Under the pieces are notes generated by a model. The model searched no databases. It had not been told where the DNA came from and saw only the letters and a program-made list of their open reading frames with translations. Of a DNA stretch of 37,511 bases, positions 25,146-33,806 are shown one piece after another. The number at the start of each line of letters is the position of its first letter. Position 1 is the first letter of the stretch. The stretch comes from Gemmatimonadota bacterium. Its GTDB lineage: Bacteria; Gemmatimonadota; Gemmatimonadetes; Longimicrobiales; Gaopeijiaceae. The stretch spans positions 1 to 37,511 of the forward strand of contig PWLA01000252.1 in NCBI GenBank assembly GCA_003559555.1. The letters run 5' to 3'. The position numbers and the translations under genes are program-made.

Positions 25146-25579
25146 AGATCGCCGTCGTCCACGGACCAAACCTGAACCTTCTGGGTCAGCGGGAACCGGA
25201 AGTCTACGGCACCGTGACCCTCCAGGAGATCACCCGAGAGCTGGATGTCCTGGGTCGGGAACTGGGGGTGGAGCTGGAGAGCTTCCAGTCGAACCATGAG
25301 GGGCAACTGCTGGACTTCCTGCACCAGGCCGGGGAGCGAGTGGACGGTTTTCTGGTGAATGCCGGCGGTCTGACCCATACGTCCGTGGTGCTGCGGGACG
25401 CGCTGGCAGGGGTCGGCTGTCCGTACGTGGAGGTACACCTTTCCAATACGACGGCCAGGGAGCCTTTCCGGCATCGCTCTCTTCTGGCTCCCGAGGCGGT
25501 GGGGGTGGTTTTGGGATTCGGGCTGCGGAGCTATCTTCTCGGTCTGCGCGGGCTCGTGGAAGAGCTGGCGCGAACCTGA
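25142..25579 (+). CDS. aroQ: 3-dehydroquinate dehydratase, type II
   Basis: Dehydrates 3-dehydroquinate to 3-dehydroshikimate in the shikimate pathway. GTG 25142 overlaps the previous stop as GTGA, and the product then starts VKIAVVHGPNLNLLG, the correct beginning for the family; it has 145 residues, the usual size. Key residues are visible: Asn12 in the GPNLNLLG loop, Arg17 in the lid, catalytic Tyr22 (EVYG), FQSNHEGQLLDFL, the NAGGLTHTSVVLRDAL substrate loop and the catalytic His in EVHLSN. Overlap with a TPR gene is unusual context; aroQ followed by efp and accBC is common in many bacteria. Confidence 0.96.
   Translation: MKIAVVHGPNLNLLGQREPEVYGTVTLQEITRELDVLGRELGVELESFQSNHEGQLLDFLHQAGERVDGFLVNAGGLTHTSVVLRDALAGVGCPYVEVHLSNTTAREPFRHRSLLAPEAVGVVLGFGLRSYLLGLRGLVEELART
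25509..25537 (+). promoter_or_regulatory. Possible internal promoter for efp within aroQ
   Basis: TTTTGG (25509-25514) and TATCTT (25532-25537) are spaced by 17 bases near the end of aroQ, about 72 bases before the efp start. The -10 equals the other recognised boxes, but the -35 is poor and the sequence is coding, so chance is a serious alternative. Confidence 0.22.
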
Positions 25580-25608
25580 ATTCAACTCGACTCGAACCGC
25601 GACCCCAT

Positions 25609-26175
25609 ATGGCCTCGACCTCAGACTTCCGGAATGGAATGGTCCTGGAGATCGACGGTGATCTCTGGACCATCACCTACTTACAGCACGTGAAGCCCGG
25701 GAAGGGTGGTGCCTTCGTTCGTACCAAGCTGAAGAACGTCCTCACCGGCCAGGTGGTGGACAAGACCTTCAGGGCCGGTGAGAAGGTGAACGATGTCCGC
25801 CTCGAGCGCCGGCCGGTGAACTACAGCTACACCGACGGGCAGCTCTACTACTTCATGGACAAGGAGACCTTCGAGATGATCCCCATCTCGGGCGACCTCA
25901 TCGGCGAGGACCAGCTCCAGTACCTGAAGGAGAACATGGAGTGCGAAGGGCTGGTCCACGACGGGAAGGTGATCATGGTGGACCTGCCGGCCTTCGTGGA
26001 GCTGGAGGTGACCAAGACGGATCCCGGGGTCCGGGGCGATACGGCCCAGGGCGGTTCCAAGCCGGCGACCCTGGAGACGGGGGCGGAGGTCCAGGTCCCC
26101 CTCTTCGTGGAGGAGGGAGACATCCTCCGGGTGGATCGCCGGGAGGACAAGTACCTCGAGCGGGTGAACAAATGA
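25609..26175 (+). CDS. efp: Elongation factor P
   Basis: Relieves ribosome stalling at polyproline. The 188-residue product shows all three EF-P domains: the N-terminal KOW-like domain with loop [15 protein letters not shown], and two OB domains with [19 protein letters not shown] and the late [21 protein letters not shown] signature. The tip residue is Lys32 with Pro30 before it, as in the Bacillus-type EF-P, not the E. coli EpmA loop alone. No epmA/epmB or rhamnosyltransferase earP is beside it. It is useful in this genome, whose proteins carry long proline runs (e.g. the TonB/TolA spacer). The stop overlaps the accB start. Confidence 0.97.
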   Translation: MASTSDFRNGMVLEIDGDLWTITYLQHVKPGKGGAFVRTKLKNVLTGQVVDKTFRAGEKVNDVRLERRPVNYSYTDGQLYYFMDKETFEMIPISGDLIGEDQLQYLKENMECEGLVHDGKVIMVDLPAFVELEVTKTDPGVRGDTAQGGSKPATLETGAEVQVPLFVEEGDILRVDRREDKYLERVNK

Positions 26176-26672
26176 TCGATCTCGATTTTGTCCAGAAGCT
26201 GATCCGGACCGTGGACGAGAGTTCCATTGACACGGTGGAGATCGAACGGGGCGGGACGCGGATCCGGCTCTCCAAGACCCCGGAGGCATCGAGTGCGCCC
26301 GTGGCGGTGCCGCAGGCGGCCGCGCCGATGTCCGGTCCCGGCAATCCGCCTTCAGCGTCCCACCAGATTGCCGCCGAGGACGCCGGCCTCGCTGCCGAGG
26401 GGGCCCAGGCGTCGGAGGAAACCTCCGCCGACCTGTTGGAGGTCACCTCGCCTATGGTGGGGACCTTCTACCGGGCACCGTCTCCGGGCGCGGACGCCTT
26501 CACCGAGGTGGGCGCCAGGGTTTCGGAGGGTGATACCCTTTGCATCATCGAAGCCATGAAGCTCATGAACGAGCTGGAGAGCGAGGTGGCGGGCACAGTC
26601 CGCGAGATCTGCGTCGAGAACGGGGAGCCTGTGGAGTACGGCCAGGTCCTCTTTCGGGTCGAGCCGTCCTGA
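26172..26672 (+). CDS. accB: Biotin carboxyl carrier protein of acetyl-CoA carboxylase
   Basis: Carries the biotin that moves CO2 from AccC to the carboxyltransferase. ATG 26172 is in an ATGA overlap with efp and gives the typical [17 protein letters not shown] start. The 166-residue product has an N-terminal helical part, a Pro/Ala linker (about 38-85) and the biotinyl domain with the [15 protein letters not shown] opening and biotin Lys130 in EAMKLMNEL. Length and order match AccB. Confidence 0.97.
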   Translation: MIDLDFVQKLIRTVDESSIDTVEIERGGTRIRLSKTPEASSAPVAVPQAAAPMSGPGNPPSASHQIAAEDAGLAAEGAQASEETSADLLEVTSPMVGTFYRAPSPGADAFTEVGARVSEGDTLCIIEAMKLMNELESEVAGTVREICVENGEPVEYGQVLFRVEPS

Positions 26673-26861
26673 CCCTGAACGCCGAATCTGCCCGGCCTCC
26701 CGCCGCGGTCTCCCGCCGGATCCGGCCGCTGGCCGGCTCCGGTGTCGTCGGGCCCGCTTACACATTCCCATGCCCGGATGCCGTTGCCAGACTTCCGGAG
26801 ATGCGTCCGTAGCCGGGACGTCACCGGAAGAGGGCGGCGTCCCATTCCAGGGGGTTCACCG

Positions 26862-28232
26862 TTGTTCAAGAAGGTACTCGTTGCCAATCGGGGGGAGATC
26901 GCCCTTCGCATCATCCGGGCCTGCCAGGAGCTGGGGATCCGGACGGTGGCCGTCTACTCCGAGGCCGATCGGGAGTCGCTGCATGTTCGCTTTGCCGACG
27001 AAGACGTCTGCATCGGTCCGGCCTCCTCCGCCGAGTCGTATCTGAACATTCCCCGAGTCATCGCCGCAGCCGAGGTGACCGGTGCGGAGGCCATTCATCC
27101 GGGATATGGGTTCCTGGCCGAGAACGCGGAATTCGCCGAGATCTGCAAGCGGGCCGACCTGACCTTCATCGGCCCCACTCCGTCCCAGATTCGGGCCATG
27201 GGCGACAAGGCCACGGCTCGGGCCACCATGGAGGAGGCCGGCGTTCCCACCGTTCCGGGCTCCGGCGGGGTGGTGGACGACCTGGACGAGGCCCTGGCCC
27301 AGGCCGGCGAGATCGGCTTTCCCATCATGATCAAGGCCTCGGCCGGAGGGGGCGGGAAGGGGATGCGGGTGGCTCAGAGCGCGGAGACCTTCCCCAAGCT
27401 CTTCGAAGGTGCCCGAAACGAGGCCCGGGCCGCCTTCGGAGATCCTTCCGTCTACCTGGAAAAGTGCATCTTGAAGCCCCGGCACGTGGAGTTCCAGGTC
27501 TTCGGTGATCAGCACGGGCGGGTGGTGCACCTGGGAGAGCGGGACTGCTCCATCCAGCGGCGTCATCAGAAGCTGGTGGAGGAGGCGCCCTCTCCGGCCC
27601 TCACCCCGGAGCTCAGGGAGAGGATGGGTCGGGACGCGGTGCGGGCGGCCGAGTCCATCGACTACGTGGGCGCCGGTACCATCGAGTTTCTCCTGGACGA
27701 GGACGGCTCCTACTACTTCATCGAGATGAACACCCGGATCCAGGTGGAACACCCGGTGACGGAAGCCACCACGGGCTTCGATCTCATCAAGGAGCAGGTG
27801 CTGGTGGCGGCAGGCAACCCCCTGAGCTTTCCCCGGGAAGATCTGGTCCTGCGGGGACACGCCATCGAGTTCCGGATCAACGCGGAGGATCCGAATCGGA
27901 ACTTCCAGCCTGCTCCGGGCCTCATCACCACCTTCCATCCGCCGGGCGGGCCCGGTGTCCGCCTCGACACCCACGTCTACGCCGGGTATCGGGTGCCGCC
28001 CTACTACGATTCCCTCCTGGCCAAGCTCATCATCAGCGGAAAGGACCGGGACGAGGTCCTGGTCCGGGCCCGGTACGCCCTCAACTCGTTCGTCATCGAG
28101 GGGATCGCCACCACCATCGACTTTCTCTCGGAGATCGTGGAGGACGAGGCCTTCCAGAAGGGGGATGTGGACACCCGGTTCGTGGAGAACTTCATGGCTC
28201 GGCGGGGGGTCCCGGGGGGGAAGGGGCCATGA
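26862..28232 (+). CDS. accC: Biotin carboxylase of acetyl-CoA carboxylase
   Basis: ATP-dependent carboxylation of the biotin on AccB, the first step of fatty-acid synthesis. The start is set to TTG 26862, because AGGGGG lies seven bases upstream and the product then begins FKKVLVANRGEIALRI exactly as in the family; the 40 upstream residues are unlike AccC. The product is 456 residues. ATP-grasp features are the glycine loop KASAGGGGKGMR, ERDCSIQRRHQKLVEEAPSP and the catalytic EMNTRIQVEHPVTE. A 189-base gap separates it from accB. The stop overlaps comB by ATGA. The carboxyltransferase genes accA and accD are not in the window. Confidence 0.96.
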   Translation: MFKKVLVANRGEIALRIIRACQELGIRTVAVYSEADRESLHVRFADEDVCIGPASSAESYLNIPRVIAAAEVTGAEAIHPGYGFLAENAEFAEICKRADLTFIGPTPSQIRAMGDKATARATMEEAGVPTVPGSGGVVDDLDEALAQAGEIGFPIMIKASAGGGGKGMRVAQSAETFPKLFEGARNEARAAFGDPSVYLEKCILKPRHVEFQVFGDQHGRVVHLGERDCSIQRRHQKLVEEAPSPALTPELRERMGRDAVRAAESIDYVGAGTIEFLLDEDGSYYFIEMNTRIQVEHPVTEATTGFDLIKEQVLVAAGNPLSFPREDLVLRGHAIEFRINAEDPNRNFQPAPGLITTFHPPGGPGVRLDTHVYAGYRVPPYYDSLLAKLIISGKDRDEVLVRARYALNSFVIEGIATTIDFLSEIVEDEAFQKGDVDTRFVENFMARRGVPGGKGP

Positions 28233-28969
28233 AGGTCCGGACCTACTTCTCTGCAGCCGAAGCAGAGGGAATCCCGGTGGCCGGCGCCACCGCCGTAGTC
28301 ATCGACGTGATCCGGGCCACCTCCACCATCGTGGAGGCTCTGGCCAACGGGGCCCGGGCCATCTATCCCACCGTCTCTACCGAGGAAGCCATTCGCCTGG
28401 CCAACTCGCTGGGCCGCGACGACACCCTCCTCTGCGGGGAGCGCAAGGGATTGAAGGTGGAGGGCTTCGACCTGGGCAACTCCCCCCGGGAGTTCTCCAG
28501 CGACCGGGTTCAGGGCAAGCGGCTGGTCATGAGCACCACCAACGGAACCCGGGCCTTCGTAGCGGCTCAGGGCGCGGATCGCGTCCTGGCGGCATCGTTT
28601 CTGAACCTGGGCTCGGTGGTCCGGAGCATGGTGGGATCGGCGGAGGAGGTCGTCCTCATCTGTGCCGGGAAGGAGGACCGGTTCTCCCTCGACGACGCGC
28701 TCTGCGCCGGGACCCTTCTACGGGAGCTGGTGGAGGCGGACGGTGCATCGGACCCCCCGGTTCTGAACGACGCCTCCCGGGCGGCCCTTCACCTGGCGCG
28801 GACCTTCGATCTGCACGAGGAGCTCCTCCGGGCCACGGCGGCCGGGGCGGCTCTGGTCGAGGTGGGCCTGGGCGAGGACCTGGCGCTCTGCGCTCAGCTT
28901 GACCGCCACGAGCTGGTGCCCGAAATGACCGACCGGATGATCCATCTTCCCCGTGCCGCCGAGAGCTGA
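28229..28969 (+). CDS. comB: ComB-family 2-phosphosulfolactate phosphatase
   Basis: The family hydrolyses (R)-2-phospho-3-sulfolactate to sulfolactate, an early coenzyme M step in methanogens; many bacteria have homologues with no assigned role. The 246-residue product matches in length and shows VVIDVIRATSTIVEALANGA, LLCGERKGLKVEGFDLGNSP and RLVMSTTNGTRAF, the conserved Mg-dependent core of the family. It overlaps accC by four bases, so it is made together with biotin carboxylase. No comA or comC is present, so the true substrate is open. Confidence 0.9.
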   Translation: MKVRTYFSAAEAEGIPVAGATAVVIDVIRATSTIVEALANGARAIYPTVSTEEAIRLANSLGRDDTLLCGERKGLKVEGFDLGNSPREFSSDRVQGKRLVMSTTNGTRAFVAAQGADRVLAASFLNLGSVVRSMVGSAEEVVLICAGKEDRFSLDDALCAGTLLRELVEADGASDPPVLNDASRAALHLARTFDLHEELLRATAAGAALVEVGLGEDLALCAQLDRHELVPEMTDRMIHLPRAAES

Positions 28970-29004
28970 GGCGCTTCCGTCCAGGCCGCCGCGCCGGTGT
29001 CCAC

Positions 29005-29027
29005 GGGCCCTCAAGGCCCCAGGGCCC
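29005..29027. repeat. Inverted repeat between comB and ftsK
   Basis: GGGCCCT (29005-29011) and AGGGCCC (29021-29027) form perfect 7-bp arms around a nine-base loop in the 99-base gap. It could end the acc-comB transcript, but no T-run follows, so it would be a weak or Rho-assisted terminator at best. Confidence 0.35.
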
Positions 29028-29068
29028 GGATGCCGGAAGGGGCACGTGCGTTTATCAGTGGATGACCC

Positions 29069-31420
29069 ATGGTGAAACCGGACGTTCGCAAGGAGCTGGC
29101 CGGCGTGGGTCTCCTGGCCCTGGCCCTCTTCGTCTTCCTGGCCCTGGTGCCGGCCCCCCTGCTTGCGCCGTTGGGGGACGGCTGGTTTCCCTCGGGGAAT
29201 CTCCTGGGGGAGTTGGGTCGGGCCTTCCATGACGCAAGCGTGGCTGCCGCCGGAGTCGGCATCGCCCTGCTCCCGGTTCTCATCGCCCTGGCCGGACTCC
29301 GGGTGGGGCGTTGGCTTGACCATGACCGGGCCCTGCGACTGAGCGTGCTGGCAGGAGGGCTGCTGGTCCTCCTGCCCACCTTCCTGGCCGTTGTCCCGGT
29401 GGAGCCCATCTGGGCCGGGTGGCTCGGTCACACGCTGGCCCAGCCGCTCCAGGCCGGGCTCGGCGGCTTCGGCTCCGGCCTCCTGGTGGCCGTTCTCCTG
29501 ATCCTCCTGGTCATGGCCACGCTGAGCTGGAATCCCCTCCGGGCCCCTACCCGGTGGGTCGCCTCCGGCCTTCGGTGGAGCTGGACCACCCTGGTGGACT
29601 GGTTGGAAGGAAGGAGAGGGGCGTGGGCCGACTGGCGGGAGCGGCGGCAGGAGGCGGCAGCCCGAGGTGACCGGGAAGTCCACTCCCGGACCGGCGGTGC
29701 CCCGGACACCGACGCCGGTGGCGCCGGAAGATCGGCTGGGGAGGTGGCCGGCTCCAGTCGCGTCCCGGCGGTCGCTTCCACACCCCGCCGAGCGCCCACC
29801 CCCGAGGGGCACCTCCCGGACCCCCGGGATCCCAGGGAGCTGGAGGGCGAGGAGCTTCCGCCGCTGGAACTCCTCACTCCCCCCACCAACGACGACCGGC
29901 GCGACATGGAGCGGGAGCTGGACGGCCTGGGAGAGGTCCTGGTGGAGAAGCTGCGGACCTTCAAGGTGGAGAGCCAGATCGGAGGCCGGACCACCGGGCC
30001 GGTGGTGACCCAGTTCGAGGTGATCCCTGCTCCGGGGGTGAAGGTGAACAAGATCGCGAACCTGGAGGCCGACCTGGCACTGGCCATGCGGGCCCGGACC
30101 ATCCGGATCGTGGCTCCCATACCGGGAAAGGGCGCGGTGGGTGTGGAGATCCCGAATCCGTCGCCGCAGGTGGTGCACCTGCGGGAGGTGCTGGAGAGCC
30201 GGGAGTTCCGGGGCGCCCGGGGCGAGCTGCCCCTGGCCCTGGGGAAGGACCTCCAGGGCTCGTCCTACGTGGCGGACCTGACCCGAATGCCCCACGCCCT
30301 CATCGCCGGCGCCACCGGGTCGGGCAAGTCGGTGTGCCTGAACACGGTCATCACCTCGCTCGTCTTCCGTCACACGCCAGAGACCCTCCGCCTTCTCCTC
30401 ATCGACCCCAAGATGGTGGAGCTCTCCACCTACGCCGATCTGCCTCACCTGCGCCATCCGGTGGTCACCGACCCCAAGGACGCCGCCGGTGTCCTCAAGT
30501 GGGCCGTGCTGGAGATGGAGCGGCGCTACGAGCTCCTCTCTCGCAACGGGGTGCGCTCCATCGGGGAGTTCAACCGCCGCCTCCGGAAGGGGGTCACCAT
30601 GCGGCGGGCCGACATGGATTCGGCTGCCGATTCCGCCGACGCCGAGGGCAGCGAGGGCGACGATGCGGGCTCGGGTGTCTACGAGGGGGGCGTCCTTCCC
30701 AACATCGTCCTCATCGTGGACGAGCTGGCCGACCTCATGATGGCGGTGCAGAGTGAGATCGAGAAGCCGCTCACCCTCCTGGCCCAGAAGGCCCGGGCCA
30801 TCGGGATTCACCTCATCGTGGCCACCCAGCGCCCGTCGGTGAACGTGATCACCGGGCTCATCAAGGCCAACTTCCCCTGCCGGATCGCGTTCCGGGTCTC
30901 GTCCAAGACCGATTCCCGGACGATCCTGGACCAGAACGGCGCCGATGCGCTCCTGGGGAATGGCGACATGCTCTTCCTGCCCCCGGGCCAGAGCACCCCG
31001 GTCCGGATCCAGGGGGCCTACATCTCCACCGAGGAGACGGAGCGCCTCATGGAGTGGTTCCGCCAGCTTCGGGCCCGCAAGCTGGACGCCGAGGCGGTGG
31101 AGGCAGGCGCCGCGTCCGAGGAGGACATCCTGGAGGTGGTCCGGGCCATGGAGGCCGAAGAGGCGGGCTCCGACGACGACCCCTTCGACGGGGAGTGGGA
31201 CGAATACTTCCAGGATGCAGGCGAGATCTGCATCTCCAACGAACAGGGATCCACCTCGCTCCTGCAGCGCAAGCTCCGGGTCGGTTACGGGCGGGCGGCC
31301 CGGATCGTGGACCAGCTCCACGACGCCGGGGTCGTGGGGCCTCCCGACGGCTCCAAGCCCCGGGAGGTTCTCATGACCATGGACCAGTTCCACCGGATGC
31401 TCTCCGGCGAAGACGAGTAG
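29069..31420 (+). CDS. ftsK: DNA translocase FtsK
   Basis: A septal motor that clears and dimer-resolves chromosome termini at division. The 783-residue product has an N-terminal block of about four membrane helices (residues ~10-165), a short Pro/Gly/charged linker (~170-270), the alpha domain, and the RecA-like motor with Walker A GATGSGKS (414-421) and Walker B VLIVDELADLM (Asp551). MRIQGAYISTEE-type late motor sequence and a winged-helix gamma domain (AGEICISNEQGSTSLLQRKL, GYGRAARIVDQL) end it. The linker is short for FtsK, nearer SpoIIIE/SftA size. An Asp/Gly/Ser-rich insert (about 515-540) lies inside the motor just before Walker B. ATG 29069 has only a weak Shine-Dalgarno. Confidence 0.95.
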   Translation: MVKPDVRKELAGVGLLALALFVFLALVPAPLLAPLGDGWFPSGNLLGELGRAFHDASVAAAGVGIALLPVLIALAGLRVGRWLDHDRALRLSVLAGGLLVLLPTFLAVVPVEPIWAGWLGHTLAQPLQAGLGGFGSGLLVAVLLILLVMATLSWNPLRAPTRWVASGLRWSWTTLVDWLEGRRGAWADWRERRQEAAARGDREVHSRTGGAPDTDAGGAGRSAGEVAGSSRVPAVASTPRRAPTPEGHLPDPRDPRELEGEELPPLELLTPPTNDDRRDMERELDGLGEVLVEKLRTFKVESQIGGRTTGPVVTQFEVIPAPGVKVNKIANLEADLALAMRARTIRIVAPIPGKGAVGVEIPNPSPQVVHLREVLESREFRGARGELPLALGKDLQGSSYVADLTRMPHALIAGATGSGKSVCLNTVITSLVFRHTPETLRLLLIDPKMVELSTYADLPHLRHPVVTDPKDAAGVLKWAVLEMERRYELLSRNGVRSIGEFNRRLRKGVTMRRADMDSAADSADAEGSEGDDAGSGVYEGGVLPNIVLIVDELADLMMAVQSEIEKPLTLLAQKARAIGIHLIVATQRPSVNVITGLIKANFPCRIAFRVSSKTDSRTILDQNGADALLGNGDMLFLPPGQSTPVRIQGAYISTEETERLMEWFRQLRARKLDAEAVEAGAASEEDILEVVRAMEAEEAGSDDDPFDGEWDEYFQDAGEICISNEQGSTSLLQRKLRVGYGRAARIVDQLHDAGVVGPPDGSKPREVLMTMDQFHRMLSGEDE

Positions 31421-31430
31421 AAGACGAGTA
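31409..31430 (+). repeat. 11-bp tandem duplication at the ftsK stop
   Basis: GAAGACGAGTA occurs twice in direct succession (31409-31419, 31420-31430) across the TAG stop of ftsK. The second copy lies outside the reading frame of the protein. It looks like a recent slippage event with no effect on the product except perhaps at the last residues. Confidence 0.7.
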
Positions 31431-31617
31431 AAGGTCCCGAACGGATCCGGCGACCGCGACGGGAGTAGGTTCTGGGTGAGGGGACATTCGTTCGGACGGC
31501 GGTTCCATTCGAAGGGAAGGTGCGCATGGTCAGGCGATTTCAGGAGGCATGCCCTGTTCTTTGCCGCAGACGGGACGGGGGTGGAGGGTGATCGCCCCCC
31601 GCAAGGGCTCGACGGCC

Positions 31618-32457
31618 ATGGAGGTGGAGCGTCGCAGGGGACGGGAGCGGAAGACGCTTCGGGATCGGGTCACCGTGGAGGAGCCCATGGAGATTCGCCT
31701 GGAGGTGGCGACGTCCGCCGGTGGGACCGAAACCCACCAGGTGGCGGTGACCATGCGGACGCCAGGGGACGACTTCGAGTTGGCGGCCGGGTTCCTCTTC
31801 TCGGAGGGGCTCATCGGCCGGCGCCGTGACATCCGCACCATCACCTACTGCACCGGGCCCGAGACCCAGGAATACAACGTGGTCTCGGTGGCCCTCCGGC
31901 CGGGCGTCACCTTCGACCCGGCCCTCCTGGACCGGAACTTCTACACCACGTCGTCGTGCGGCGTCTGCGGAAAGGCCTCGCTGGAGGCGGTGGAGATCCG
32001 GGGATGCCCCGTCTTCCCGGCCGGATCGGGACCCACCTGGGCTCCCGAGATGCTGAAGCGACTCCCGGACGCGCTCCGGGAAGGGCAGGGGGTGTTCCAA
32101 CGCACCGGAGGCATCCACGCCGCCGCCCTGGTCCGCCCCGATGGAAGCTTCGTCAGCCTCCGGGAGGACGTGGGACGCCACAACGCGGTGGACAAGGTGG
32201 TGGGCCACCAGCTACTGGAGGGACGGATCCCCGCCCAGGACACCCTGCTGATGGTGAGCGGTCGGACCTCGTTCGAGATCCTCCAGAAGGCGCTCACCGC
32301 CGGGGTGCCGGGTGTGGCCGCCGTGGGCGCGCCCTCGAGCCTGGCGGTGGATCTGGCCCGTGAGTTCGGGATGACGTTGGTGGGGTTTCTCCGGGACGAC
32401 GGGTTCAACGTCTACGCCGGAGGGCAGCGCGTCGAAGGTGCCGAGGACGCGGCGTGA
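31618..32457 (+). CDS. fdhD: Sulfurtransferase FdhD for formate dehydrogenase
   Basis: Transfers sulfur to the molybdenum (bis-MGD) cofactor of formate dehydrogenase. Product of 279 residues from ATG 31618, where about 20 residues precede the conserved VTVEEPMEIRLEV; ATG 31549 is an alternative, but its AGGAGG is only one base away. Conserved parts are TPGDDFELAAGFLFSEGLI, the sulfur-relay cysteines Cys114 and Cys117 in SSCGVCGKASLE, then RTGGIHAAAL, REDVGRHNAVDKVVG and GRTSFEILQKA. The stop overlaps mobAB as GTGA. A formate dehydrogenase is therefore expected elsewhere in the genome. Confidence 0.94.
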   Translation: MEVERRRGRERKTLRDRVTVEEPMEIRLEVATSAGGTETHQVAVTMRTPGDDFELAAGFLFSEGLIGRRRDIRTITYCTGPETQEYNVVSVALRPGVTFDPALLDRNFYTTSSCGVCGKASLEAVEIRGCPVFPAGSGPTWAPEMLKRLPDALREGQGVFQRTGGIHAAALVRPDGSFVSLREDVGRHNAVDKVVGHQLLEGRIPAQDTLLMVSGRTSFEILQKALTAGVPGVAAVGAPSSLAVDLAREFGMTLVGFLRDDGFNVYAGGQRVEGAEDAA

Positions 32458-33746
32458 GCGTGACCCGGTCCGGGATCCTCCTGGGCGCCGTGCTGGCGGG
32501 AGGCGAGAGCCGGCGATTCGGTTCGGCCAAGGCGCTGGCCCCCTTCCAGGGCGAGCCCCTGGCCCTGCGGGCCGCGCGGACGCTGGAGGAGGTCTGCACC
32601 GGGGTGGTGGTTGTGGGACGGGTGGACGGCCTGGAGCCCGGCGACTTCTTCGACCTCGTCCCGGACAAGCTCCCTGGGATGGGGCCTCTCGGGGGGTTGC
32701 ACGCGGCGCTCGTGGTCCTCCTGGAGCGGGTGGGCGAGGACGCGGAGGGGGCCGGGGTCCTCCTGTTGGGGTGCGACATGCCCCTGGTGGAGCCGGCCCT
32801 GGCCCGGGCCGTGGGCTGGGTGGGGGCCACCTGCGGGCGACCGGCAGCGGCGCCCATGCGCCAGGATGAGGGCAGGGGCGACCGGCTGGAACCCCTGTGC
32901 GCCTGGTATGGACTGGGGTGCCTTCCGGTGGTGGAAGAGCGCCTTCAGGGACCGGATCGATCCCTCCACGGCCTCCTGGAGGCGGTGGAGGCGTATCCTA
33001 TCCCGCCGGCCCGACTGGGACCCACCCTGAATCCCGGGTGGGCGCTTCGGAGCGCCAACACGCCCGAGGCGCTGGAAGTACTGGAAGAGGAGGCGCGTCA
33101 GCGAGGGGAGGATCGCCGTGGGGGGAGGCCGGAAGGGCCGGTTCCTCCGGTAGGCGCGGTCCGCAGGCCTCAGGACGCCGTGGGCGGACGGAGGGGCCCA
33201 GGGGAGCAGCCCGATGCAGGCGTGCTTCCCCCGGCCATCTGCGTGGTGGGATACAAGGATTCCGGAAAAACCGGCGTATCGGTGGCGCTGGTGGCCGAGC
33301 TTCGGCGCCGGGGGCATCGGGTGGCGGCGATGAAGCACGGCCACGGCTTCCGGCTCGACACCCCCGGGAGTGATTCGTGGCGACTCCGGCACGAGGGCGG
33401 CGCCGACCCGGTGCTTCTCACCGGTCCCGAGGGCTTCGCCTTCATGGGCAGTTGGGAGGGGACGCAGGAGCCGGAGGTGGAGGCCCTTCTGCAGGGATAC
33501 CTGCCCTGGGCGGAGCTTGTGGTGGTGGAAGGCTTCAAGGGCTCACCGCTGCCCAAGGTGGAGGTCTTTCGCAGCGCCCGGCACCCCGAACCCTTCTTCC
33601 GTTCCGGAGCCCCGGGGGCGGAGGCCGTGATTGCGGTGGTGACCGACGACGAGGACCTGGAAGCCCCGGTTCCGGTCTTCGACCTGGACGACGACGGACT
33701 GGCCGCCCGCCTGGCCGACCTGATGGAGGAGCGTGTGCTCCCGTGA
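32454..33746 (+). CDS. mobAB: MobA-MobB fusion, molybdopterin-guanine dinucleotide synthesis
   Basis: Adds GMP to Mo-molybdopterin to make MGD. GTG 32454 overlaps the fdhD stop. The 430-residue product is two proteins in one: residues about 8-210 are the MobA guanylyltransferase, with GAVLAGGESRRFGSAKAL and PGMGPLGGLHAAL; after a Gly/Arg-rich linker (about 215-255), residues 258-428 are MobB, with the P-loop GYKDSGKT (266-273), MKHGHGFRLDTPGSDSWR and VVVEGFKGSPLPKVEVFR. Fusions of this pair occur in other bacteria but the separate form is usual. The reading frame is continuous, so this is a genuine fusion and not a missed stop. Confidence 0.93.
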   Translation: MSVTRSGILLGAVLAGGESRRFGSAKALAPFQGEPLALRAARTLEEVCTGVVVVGRVDGLEPGDFFDLVPDKLPGMGPLGGLHAALVVLLERVGEDAEGAGVLLLGCDMPLVEPALARAVGWVGATCGRPAAAPMRQDEGRGDRLEPLCAWYGLGCLPVVEERLQGPDRSLHGLLEAVEAYPIPPARLGPTLNPGWALRSANTPEALEVLEEEARQRGEDRRGGRPEGPVPPVGAVRRPQDAVGGRRGPGEQPDAGVLPPAICVVGYKDSGKTGVSVALVAELRRRGHRVAAMKHGHGFRLDTPGSDSWRLRHEGGADPVLLTGPEGFAFMGSWEGTQEPEVEALLQGYLPWAELVVVEGFKGSPLPKVEVFRSARHPEPFFRSGAPGAEAVIAVVTDDEDLEAPVPVFDLDDDGLAARLADLMEERVLP

Positions 33747-33806
33747 GTCGAGGTGAGCGGCTGGTCTCCGTTGAGGTGTCTTCATGATTGGTGGAGAGGT
33801 GCGCAC

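Noticed and set aside
23310-25169. 619-codon minus-strand frame opposite the second TPR gene
   Set aside because: Arg-rich shadow of an acidic gene; it would also overlap the best promoter of the window.
28718-31393. 891-codon open frame on the minus strand
   Set aside because: Antisense to ftsK and the end of comB; no recognisable motif, while ftsK shows Walker motifs and the gamma domain in the plus frame.
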